Shown here: piece by piece, positions 24,397 to 31,798 of the stretch
Layout: the number at the start of each line of letters is the position of its first letter
Position numbering within the stretch: position 1 is the first letter of the stretch
Assembly: GCA_016719855.1 (NCBI GenBank)
Contig: JADJYH010000081.1
Coordinates: 62,001 to 126,000, forward strand
Direction of reading: 5' to 3'
Origin: Saprospiraceae bacterium
GTDB taxonomy: Bacteria; Bacteroidota; Bacteroidia; Chitinophagales; Saprospiraceae
Length of the DNA: 64,000 nucleotides
Notes under the pieces: generated by a model
The model's database searches: none
What the model saw: the letters and a program-made list of their open reading frames with translations, nothing else
What the model was told of the DNA's origin: nothing
Program-made: the position numbers and the translations under genes

Positions 24397-25242
24397 ATGA
24401 ACTTTGACAAACACCGACCCCGCCGCTTGGTGAGGGCGTTTACCCTGCTTTTTTTAGCTTCAATCCTGTTCGCTGCCTGCCAAGGCGACCTGCCCAATGT
24501 GCCTATCGAACAGGAATTTACCAAAGAAAAACTGGAAAAATTAGGGGCTATGCTGCGCCAGGAGCTGCTCGACCAGTATGATTTCTTGCCCGAACTTCCG
24601 CCTTACGACACCTCGATTTATTGGTACGTGCAAACGCTCTACGAACAGGCCACCAGCACCATGCACCTCGACAAGCAGTCACCAGCCTACAACAAATGGG
24701 ACCAAGACCGACAATGGAAGGTTTTTATCATTAAAAATGAGAACGAGCACTTGGCCTTTACCTTGCCCGGTGGCGACTTTTTTATCTCCACGGGCATGTT
24801 GAAGAGCTTAAAAAAAGATTACGAATTGTATGCTATGCTCTCCTTCGAAGCCACGCTGATGAACGATGGGCATTTGCTGGCGCAATGGGTAAGGGAATAC
24901 AATTCGCTGACAATCAATAATTTAATTGAGGACAATGACCAACCAAACTCGCTCTCCGCTGAGGTGTTGGCACAAGAAATGACCACGTTCATATTCGATT
25001 TGGAGGTGGTGGAGGTGGTGGACAAAGCGGCCATCGAGAATACCTGCTCGACCTCCATCCTGAGTCCCCTTGGCTTGTTGCCCTTTTTGTCAAACCCAGA
25101 TTTTGACGAAGCCAAGTGGTTGCAAACACGCCCATCCTACGAGAACAGGGCTGATATCATGCCCGAAATAGCTGATGACGGGTGCAACAATCGGCAGCAA
25201 GGCAGCAATTACCAGCGATTTGTGCTGGATGTGCTGGACTAG
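24397..25242 (+). CDS. Lipoprotein resembling an M48 peptidase without its zinc site
   Basis: About 281 aa. Signal peptide and lipobox (LFLASILFAAC). The middle reads HLAFTLPGGDFFISTGMLKS followed by KDYELYAMLSFEATLM, which parallels the M48 pattern NAFALPGGxIxVxxGLL...DEAELAAVLAHEIGHV. At the catalytic site HExxH is replaced by FEATL: both His are gone and Glu is kept, so no zinc protease activity is expected. The C-terminal part has paired Cys (NTC, DGC). It may be an inactive relative with a binding or chaperone-like envelope role. No operon partner; a spacer repeat separates it from the convergent TIGR02757 gene. Confidence 0.65.
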   Translation: MNFDKHRPRRLVRAFTLLFLASILFAACQGDLPNVPIEQEFTKEKLEKLGAMLRQELLDQYDFLPELPPYDTSIYWYVQTLYEQATSTMHLDKQSPAYNKWDQDRQWKVFIIKNENEHLAFTLPGGDFFISTGMLKSLKKDYELYAMLSFEATLMNDGHLLAQWVREYNSLTINNLIEDNDQPNSLSAEVLAQEMTTFIFDLEVVEVVDKAAIENTCSTSILSPLGLLPFLSNPDFDEAKWLQTRPSYENRADIMPEIADDGCNNRQQGSNYQRFVLDVLD

Positions 25243-25316
25243 CTATGAATTATGAGTTATGAACTATAAACACCACTTGCTCAACTCATACCTAAAAACT
25301 CATAACTCATATCTCC
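25243..25316. repeat. Palindromic word repeat between convergent genes, partly coding
   Basis: ATGAATTATGAGTTATGAACTAT on the left is matched by ACTCATACCTAAAAACTCAT and AACTCATATCTC on the right. On the - strand the right half is translated as the last residues (MSYEFLGMS) of the TIGR02757 protein. The same ATGAGTTATGAG word recurs at 43260. Confidence 0.7.
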
Positions 25317-26081
25317 CCCCAACGCTCCCAGCCCAAACAGCGCAAAATCGTACTTCACAGGGTCTCCCGGGTCGAATTCACGCAACCTTTCCGTCAATTC
25401 GAGCACAGCCAGCCAGTCGGTTTGCGGGCGGGTGAGCAGGCCGAGTCGGCGGGCGTGGCGCTCCACATGCACATCGAGGGGCACGAGCAGTTGGGCGGGT
25501 TTGATGTTTTTCCAGAGGCCGAAATCCACGCCCCGGTCGTCGCTCCTTACCATCCAGCGGAGGAACATGTTCAGCCGCTTGCAGGTGCTCTTGGTGGCAG
25601 GGGATGGCACGTGCTTCCGGGTGCGCTGCGGCACATCTGGTAGCGAGAAAAACAACGCTCGAAAACCTGCAATTCCATTGCCCGTATCAACATCTCCAGG
25701 TTTCATTTTCATCAAAAAGGCGGTTTCCAGCGAGTCGTGGTTTTGGTAAAACCATTGGAAAAATTCCAAGAAATACAGCGTGTCGGTCGCCTGAAAAGTT
25801 CGGTGCTTGAAGTTCAGGAACGGCTTCCGGTCGTGTTCTTGGTGGTGGAGGATAAAGTCGTGGGGTGCGTTGTCCATCAGCTCGAAGAGTTCGTTGGCTT
25901 TGTTGATGATGGTCTTGCGCTGGCCCCAAGCAAGCATGGCCGTCCAAAATGCCGTGATTTCGATGTCCTGCAATTTGGAAAAACGGTGCGGAACGCCAAT
26001 CGGGTCGTTTTCAATAAAATTGGGGCGATTGTATTTTTCGATGCAGTCGTCGAGGAAGATTTTCAGGTCGGCGTTTGTCAT
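25281..26081 (-). CDS. TIGR02757 family protein (DUF2400)
   Basis: 266 aa, helical throughout, with family features ENDPIGVPHRFSKLQDIEIT, AMLAWGQRKTIINKANELF, WMVRSDDRGVDFGLWKNI and LVPLDVHVERHARRLGLL. The fold is close to HhH-GPD DNA glycosylases, but no biochemical role is established. The last nine residues (MSYEFLGMS) are encoded by the palindromic word repeat, so the original stop has probably been displaced. A 29-residue frame lies upstream on the other strand. Confidence 0.9.
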   Translation of the reverse strand: MTNADLKIFLDDCIEKYNRPNFIENDPIGVPHRFSKLQDIEITAFWTAMLAWGQRKTIINKANELFELMDNAPHDFILHHQEHDRKPFLNFKHRTFQATDTLYFLEFFQWFYQNHDSLETAFLMKMKPGDVDTGNGIAGFRALFFSLPDVPQRTRKHVPSPATKSTCKRLNMFLRWMVRSDDRGVDFGLWKNIKPAQLLVPLDVHVERHARRLGLLTRPQTDWLAVLELTERLREFDPGDPVKYDFALFGLGALGGDMSYEFLGMS

Positions 26082-26212
26082 TTTTTCAAGTCAATCGTCA
26101 GGTGGGCGTCCGAAGAAATGGTTTGGTAGTACTGTTTTTCAAAAAAATACTGACATTTGCATTGTCCGAAAGGCATCTAAAACAAAACTGCCGTCCCTCA
26201 CGGGCACAAAAA

Positions 26213-26302
26213 ATGACCGCAACACTCACATATACCCTCGTGCTGGCCGCCATTTACTTTGGCATCAAAGCCATTGAGTACATGGAGCAAAAGGAATCGT
26301 GA
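26213..26302 (+). CDS. 29-residue single-span membrane peptide
   Basis: Encodes MTATLTYTLVLAAIYFGIKA then IEYMEQKES and a stop: one helix and a charged tail. It ends just before the 3' end of the convergent glycosyltransferase gene and is preceded by an A-rich stretch (CACAAAAAATG). No known family. It could be a genuine micropeptide or chance. Confidence 0.35.
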   Translation: MTATLTYTLVLAAIYFGIKAIEYMEQKES

Positions 26303-26303
26303 G

Positions 26304-27053
26304 TTAGCTAAGTCGTTTGTACATGTCCAGTTTAGCCAGCCCAATACGCTGGAAGAAATGGCAGGAAGACACCCGCAGTACCCCCATCCCGTACTTCATA
26401 CTCCGCCTGAAATTAATGGAAGAAGCCTCCTCGAAATACTTCGTGGGGCAAGTGACCTCGGCAATGTCGAAGCCGGCAAAGACGATTTGCGAAAGCATTT
26501 CATTGTCGAAAACAAAGTCGTCCGAGTTTGCCTCAAAGTTGATGGTCGTCAGCACCTCCCGGTTGAAAGCACGGTAGCCCGTGTGGTACTCCGAGAGCTT
26601 GTAGCTGATGAGCAGGTTTTGCGAAAGCGTCAAAAACCGGTTGAAAACGTACTTGTACAGCGGCATCCCGCCCCTAAGCGCCCCCTTGCCGAGGATGCGG
26701 CTGCCGAGCACCACCGGGTAAAGCCCTTCGCCGATGATGTTCACGAACGAGGGAATCAGCAGCGGCGTGTACTGGTAATCAGGGTGGAGCATGATGACGA
26801 TGTCGCCGCCAAGTTCCAGTGCCTTGCGGTACAGCGACTTCTGGTTGCCGCCGTAGCCTTTGTTTTTCTGGTGCTCGATGACGTGGTTGATGCCGAGTTT
26901 TTTGGCCAAAGCCACGGTGTTGTCACGGCTGGCATCGTCACAGAGGATAACCTCGTCAACGAGCGGGAAGGGGATTTCGGCGTAGGTTTTTTCGAGCGTC
27001 AGAGCTGCGTTGTAGGCTGGCAGCACGACGATGACCTTTTTTCCTTTGTACAT
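26304..27053 (-). CDS. Glycosyltransferase family 2
   Basis: 249 aa GT-A transferase of the dolichol-phosphate-mannose-synthase-like group. VVLPAYNAALTLEKTYAEIP opens the nucleotide-binding fold, followed by VDEVILCDDASRDNTVALAK and the metal-binding HPDYQY. AFNREVL and MLSQIVFAGFDIAEVTCP are in the acceptor half. No transmembrane domain, so it is peripheral at the inner face of the membrane. Acceptor unknown; cell-surface glycan or glycolipid synthesis is likely. It is divergent from the T9SS cargo gene with a palindromic spacer between them. Confidence 0.88.
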   Translation of the reverse strand: MYKGKKVIVVLPAYNAALTLEKTYAEIPFPLVDEVILCDDASRDNTVALAKKLGINHVIEHQKNKGYGGNQKSLYRKALELGGDIVIMLHPDYQYTPLLIPSFVNIIGEGLYPVVLGSRILGKGALRGGMPLYKYVFNRFLTLSQNLLISYKLSEYHTGYRAFNREVLTTINFEANSDDFVFDNEMLSQIVFAGFDIAEVTCPTKYFEEASSINFRRSMKYGMGVLRVSSCHFFQRIGLAKLDMYKRLS

Positions 27054-27097
27054 TTGCGCTGTATTCGTTGCTAAAAAATGGCTGCAAAGATATGAAA

Positions 27098-27196
27098 GAC
27101 ATTAGAAGATAGACCTTAGACATTAGATGAGCCAGTGCATAGGCCGTCTTGCCCCTCTAATGTCTAAAGTCTAAAATCTAGTGTCTAAAATCTCCA
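27098..27196 (+). repeat. Palindromic word repeat between divergent genes
   Basis: GACATTAGAAGATAGACCTT plus AGACATTAGATGAG on the left and TCTAATGTCTAAAGTCTAAA with ATCTAGTGTCTAAAATCTCC on the right are complementary. The right arm ends 2 bases before ATG 27199. Confidence 0.7.
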
Positions 27197-27198
27197 AA

Positions 27199-30100
27199 AT
27201 GCCCATGAAAAAAATCATACTTCCTTCAACATTGCTCCTTTTGCATTTTTTCGCTTCGCAAATGCGGGCGCAAACCGTTTACGTTGCACAAAATGCCACT
27301 GGCTCTGGCGTTTCTTGGGCCGACGCTACCGGCAACCTCAAAGCCGCCCTTGACAATGCTACAGCGGCCACCCAAATCTGGGTGAAAGAGGGCACCTACC
27401 ACCCAACCACCTGCACCACCTGCAATTTCAACGACCGGAACCAGCAGTTTCAAATAAAAAACGGGGTCAAGCTCTACGGCGGCTTCGGCGGTTTTGAAAC
27501 GGACCTCAGCCAGCGCAATAGCGTTGCGCACCCGACCATCCTCAGCGGCGACATCAACCAAGAGGGCTCCTTGGCCAGCAATTCCTTTACCGTCATTTTT
27601 ACCCAAAACGTCAGTAACCTCACGGTGGTGGACGGCTTCACCATTTCTGGCGGCAACGCCGACCAGGGCGGCGCTGGTCTCGGCACACCGCAGACCAGCG
27701 GAGGCGGCTGGTTCAACCTTGGCTCCACGCCCGGTGCCAGTTCACACCCGACCGTCAGCAACTGCACCTTCACGGGCAACTACGCCTGGGGCTACGGCGC
27801 AGGGATGTTCAACGACGGCAGCTTCAGCGGTGCATGCAATCCCGCATTGACCAACTGCCTGTTCATCGGTAACGTGGCAAGGGACGGCGGCGGCGGCATG
27901 TACAACACGGGCAGCTTCAACGGCAACTGCAACCCGGTGCTGACCAACTGCCAGTTCATCGCCAACAAGTCCGAACTGTCTGATGGCGGCGGCATGTTCA
28001 ACATGGGGCAGGACGGCACGAGCAACCCCACGCTGACCAACTGCCTTTTCGAGCGGGACTCTGCCTTCCATGAGGGCGGCGCGCTGGTCAACTTTGGCAA
28101 CAATGGCAATGCCAGCCCCATTTTGACCAATTGTGTTTTTGATAAAAACGTGGCAGAGTTCGGTGGAGCCGTTTACAACGACGGCACCTTCACGGGCTAC
28201 AGCGGGCCGGAATTTCGCAATTGCCATTTCACGGAAAACCACTCTGCCAACGACGGGGCGGCCATGTACAATTCGGGCTACCAAGGCACTTGCAGCCCAA
28301 CGATTTTGAGCTGTTTTTTTGAAAACAACCATGCCGGGTTTGCGGGCGGGGCACTGTTCAACAACGGCAACGAGGGCGTCAGCAGCCCCATCATCCGCAA
28401 TTGCCGGTTCGTGGGCAACCACACCGATACCTACGGCGGGGCGATGTACAATTTTGGCAAAGGAAACCTCGCCTCTCAAGTGGAAGGCAATAGCAGCCCG
28501 GAACTCACCAACTGCCTTTTTTTCAACAACATGGCGCTCTCCGCCGGGGCGGTTTACAACCTCGGCGCCGAACTGGGCAACGCCAATGCCATGATAACCA
28601 ACTGCACGTTCTACGGCAACTTCGCCAATATCGGCGGCGCTCTTTATTGCAATGCTGGCGAAGGTGGCACTGGCGTGTCCAGCCCCATGGTGCGCAACTG
28701 CATTTTTTGGGCAAATGTGGCAGCGGTCGAGGGTGATATATTCCGCATCATTTGGGGCACGCCGACCATCAGCAACTCGCTGGTGGACGTGGGCGACTGC
28801 GCCGGACTCTACAACGGAAACGGCGGCATCATGAACTGCGGCGGTGGCATGGTTTTCAACCAAGACCCCTTGTTTGTCAGCCCGGCCAGCGGCAATTTCC
28901 ACCTCGGTAGCGGCTCCCCGGCCATTGACGACGGCGACAATCCGGCCATCGCTCAAACTGGCGTTGGCGTTGACCTCGACAGCTTGCCCCGCATCTTCAA
29001 CACGACGGTGGACATGGGCGTGTTCGAGTTTGGCTCGATGGTGGGCAGCGCTCCGCTTTTCACCCAAAACCCGCAGCCACAAACTGTCTGTGAGGGCGAG
29101 GCTGTCACCTTCAGTGTAAGTGTCAGTGGTGTGCAACCGCTTGTTTACCAATGGTTTAAGGATGCAGTGGCCATCTCCGGCGCTTCGCAAAATGTGTTCA
29201 GCATCGCCGCTGCTGCTCAGTCAGACGCCGGGGACTACACCTGCGTGGTGTCGAACATCGCCGGAAGCACGACCAGCCAACCCGCCATTTTGACAGTGAA
29301 CACGCCTGCAACTGTATCGCTGGAGATTTTTGCTTCTCAAACGGAGGTTTGCCTAGGGGAAACTATCACGCTGTCAGCGCAGCCGGAGAATGGCGGCGCA
29401 GCCCCTTTGTTCCAATGGTTCTTGAACGGAAATGCCTTTGGCGGCAGCGTTCAGTCGTTCACCATCAGTCAACTTCAGGATGGCGACCTGTTCAATTGCG
29501 AGGTCATTTCGTCGGAGACTTGTGTGCAAAGCCCTTTTGCCCCGTCAAATAGTTTGACCATCAATGTGGAAACCTTGCTGACGGCGTCTCTTTCCATCGC
29601 CGCTGATGCAGCGCCGGTTTGCGAAGGCAACCCGGTCACCCTCACTGCAACCCCCATCAACGGTGGCAATTCTCCCTCATATTTATGGACGCTGGACGGT
29701 GTGGTGGTTGGTGCATCTGCACCAACCCTACTCGTCGCCACTCCCTTGGACGGCAATGTCGTGAAGTGCAGCTTGACCTCGTCTAAAATTTGCTTGGTGG
29801 AAAACCCCGTCGCCTCCAACGAGGTCACGCTGGATGTTCTAGCGAGTGTCGTCGCTGCTGTTGTGATTGTGCCATCCATTGACTCCACGATTTGCTTGGG
29901 GCAAACCGTGGAATTCACTGCTACCGCCACCAACGGCGGTGCAGCGCCGACCTACAGTTGGTTGGTGAGCGGCCAGGCAGTGGGAGATGGTACAGCGGTT
30001 TTTGCAACGAACTTGCGCGAAGACCAAGACGTGGTTGTTTGCCACCTAACTTCGTCCGAAGCTTGCGTGGCGGAGAACCCCGTCCTGTCCAATGCTGTGA

Positions 30101-30399
30101 CCGTTTCTGTGGATGTTTGTGAGGATGCGAAGGATTTTGATCCGGGCAGTGTTGGAGAGGTGCAGGTTTACCCAAACCCAAGCAACGGAAAATTTTTGCT
30201 TGAGATTTTAAATACTTCGGCTAACTTTGTTGTCAAGATATTGAACCTCCAAGGTCAAACTTCGTTAGAGTCACTTGAGAATCATACCAATACCCCTTTC
30301 CGGCGAGAGTTGGATTTGAGTAGCTTTCCAAAGGGGATTTATTATTTACAAATTATATCCGGTACGCAAACTAGCGTGCAGAAACTGGTCTTTCACTAA
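27199..30399 (+). CDS. Secreted beta-helix/Ig-like protein with T9SS type A sorting domain
   Basis: About 1066 aa. Signal peptide (ILPSTLLLLHFFASQMRAQ). Residues about 30-610 form a right-handed beta-helix with tandem repeats of the form N-C-x-F-x-x-N, G-G-A/G-x-Y/F-N-x-G, as in polymorphic-outer-membrane/pectate-lyase-like proteins. Then come four Ig-like domains, each beginning VCxGxxVTxxxxxxxG, with Cys pairs. The C-terminus (VQVYPNPSNGKFLLEI...QKLVFH) is a type A sorting signal removed during T9SS export. Probably a surface adhesin or matrix protein. GTG 27181 lies in frame upstream, but ATG 27199 or 27205 fits the signal peptide. Confidence 0.9.
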   Translation: MPMKKIILPSTLLLLHFFASQMRAQTVYVAQNATGSGVSWADATGNLKAALDNATAATQIWVKEGTYHPTTCTTCNFNDRNQQFQIKNGVKLYGGFGGFETDLSQRNSVAHPTILSGDINQEGSLASNSFTVIFTQNVSNLTVVDGFTISGGNADQGGAGLGTPQTSGGGWFNLGSTPGASSHPTVSNCTFTGNYAWGYGAGMFNDGSFSGACNPALTNCLFIGNVARDGGGGMYNTGSFNGNCNPVLTNCQFIANKSELSDGGGMFNMGQDGTSNPTLTNCLFERDSAFHEGGALVNFGNNGNASPILTNCVFDKNVAEFGGAVYNDGTFTGYSGPEFRNCHFTENHSANDGAAMYNSGYQGTCSPTILSCFFENNHAGFAGGALFNNGNEGVSSPIIRNCRFVGNHTDTYGGAMYNFGKGNLASQVEGNSSPELTNCLFFNNMALSAGAVYNLGAELGNANAMITNCTFYGNFANIGGALYCNAGEGGTGVSSPMVRNCIFWANVAAVEGDIFRIIWGTPTISNSLVDVGDCAGLYNGNGGIMNCGGGMVFNQDPLFVSPASGNFHLGSGSPAIDDGDNPAIAQTGVGVDLDSLPRIFNTTVDMGVFEFGSMVGSAPLFTQNPQPQTVCEGEAVTFSVSVSGVQPLVYQWFKDAVAISGASQNVFSIAAAAQSDAGDYTCVVSNIAGSTTSQPAILTVNTPATVSLEIFASQTEVCLGETITLSAQPENGGAAPLFQWFLNGNAFGGSVQSFTISQLQDGDLFNCEVISSETCVQSPFAPSNSLTINVETLLTASLSIAADAAPVCEGNPVTLTATPINGGNSPSYLWTLDGVVVGASAPTLLVATPLDGNVVKCSLTSSKICLVENPVASNEVTLDVLASVVAAVVIVPSIDSTICLGQTVEFTATATNGGAAPTYSWLVSGQAVGDGTAVFATNLREDQDVVVCHLTSSEACVAENPVLSNAVTVSVDVCEDAKDFDPGSVGEVQVYPNPSNGKFLLEILNTSANFVVKILNLQGQTSLESLENHTNTPFRRELDLSSFPKGIYYLQIISGTQTSVQKLVFH

Positions 30400-30690
30400 C
30401 TTCGCTTGATGCAACAAATTCTGTTGCGGTTGGTGAAAATATGCTTGTAATGGTGGCTTATGCCCCTTGCAGTCGCCAGTTTTGAAATGTCGTCACGGGC
30501 AGTATGAGGCAAAACAATCTTTGCCGGGTATTTGCTTTTGTGCTGATTGTCAGTAACTTGCGTTTGAAAGAGAAGAAGATTTTTACTTGAAGAGACACTT
30601 GAACCTAGACCGATTTCAAATAGTATCCCCCCTGAAGCAGGGTTTCTGGTTGCGTGACCCGGAGCCGGAATTTTTTCGCTTAGGGTAAAA
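30400..30690. other. Intergenic region upstream of porP
   Basis: 291 bases with no credible gene. It contains AATCTTTGC (a one-mismatch -7 element) near 30517 and CAGTAACTTGCG near 30550, either of which could be the promoter for the porP operon. No hairpin or tandem word repeat of the kind seen elsewhere is evident. Confidence 0.5.
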
Positions 30691-31725
30691 ATGAACATTG
30701 CCTTGAAAACAAAATTACAACTTCTGATTCCCGTCCTGATGTTGGGGAGCATTTCCCTATTTGCACAGGACATCCACTTCAGTCAATTCTACAATGCGCC
30801 GCTGACGCTAAACCCTGCCCTCACAGGCATCTCCAAGGGCGATATCCGGTTGAGCAGCCTCTATCGGAGTCAGTGGAAGACGGCAAATTCTCCTTACAAG
30901 ACTTTTGATGTTTCGGCAGAAAAGAAATTCTACGACATCACGCACGACCGCTGGTGGTTCAGCGCTGGCATGAACCTGTTCCACGACCAGGCAGGAGATG
31001 GGCGATTGTCCAACAACCACGTTGTGCTAACAGGCTCGTACACCCGCATGCTCGACCGGTACAGTTTTATGTCGCTTGGCGCAACGGCTGGCTTTGGCCA
31101 GCGGGGCTTCGACCTCGGCAATCTTACCTTCGACAACATGTGGAACGGCGATGTTTTCGACCCGACTCGACCAAGCAACGAGAGCTTTGACGATACGAAC
31201 ATCTTTTTCCCTGAGCTTGGCGCAGGTATCAACATGCGCAGGCAATGGGCTCGCAGCCGCACAAAGGTAGACCTTGGAGCGGGCATTTTCCATGTGAACC
31301 AACCTGACCAAAGCTTCTACAAAAAAGACAACAGCCGCTTGCCCATGCGTGCCAGTTACTACATCATGCCAACCGTGCAGGTGAACGAAAAAGGCGACAT
31401 CGTTGGGGCGGCGACCGCCCAGAACCAAGGCGAGTATTTTGAGGCGCTGGTCAATGTTGGTTACCGCTACTACCTGAGTACCCAGCGGTCGAAGGAGATG
31501 GCCGTGCAGCTTGGGTTTGGCTACCGTTTCAATTCCATTGGCGATGCGTTCATGCCAGCAGCGGAGTTCCATTACCACGACTTGATGGTGGGGTTGAGTT
31601 GGGACATGAACGTGTCGAAGTTTTCCACCGCTACCAAGCACAACGGCGGGCCGGAAATCTCCATCCGGTACATCATTCACAAGGTGTATCCGATAAAGTT
31701 GTTCAAGGCGTGCCCGTTGATATAA
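30691..31725 (+). CDS. PorP/SprF family type IX secretion membrane protein
   Basis: 344 aa. Signal peptide ending LFAQ, then the family hallmark DIHFSQFYNAPLTLNPALTG and SLYRSQW near the N-terminus, followed by outer-membrane barrel strands (WWFSAGMNLFHDQAGDGRLS, FGYRFNSIGDAFMPAAEFHY) and a terminal GGPEISIRYIIH strand. PorP/SprF proteins help secrete and attach type B T9SS cargo such as SprB adhesins. It forms a cluster with the PorE-like gene and the giant adhesin downstream, the usual arrangement. Confidence 0.93.
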   Translation: MNIALKTKLQLLIPVLMLGSISLFAQDIHFSQFYNAPLTLNPALTGISKGDIRLSSLYRSQWKTANSPYKTFDVSAEKKFYDITHDRWWFSAGMNLFHDQAGDGRLSNNHVVLTGSYTRMLDRYSFMSLGATAGFGQRGFDLGNLTFDNMWNGDVFDPTRPSNESFDDTNIFFPELGAGINMRRQWARSRTKVDLGAGIFHVNQPDQSFYKKDNSRLPMRASYYIMPTVQVNEKGDIVGAATAQNQGEYFEALVNVGYRYYLSTQRSKEMAVQLGFGYRFNSIGDAFMPAAEFHYHDLMVGLSWDMNVSKFSTATKHNGGPEISIRYIIHKVYPIKLFKACPLI

Positions 31726-31798
31726 CTCGGGTTTCTTGTTTTGTCCCATGTCTAAAACTTGCAGTATGAACAATTATCCAAAAACAAATAGTAGGCTC

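Noticed and set aside
27742..29190. 482-codon open frame antisense to the beta-helix protein
   Set aside because: It mirrors the repetitive GC-rich coding strand, has no start region or protein features, and the + strand gene has a signal peptide, domains and sorting signal.
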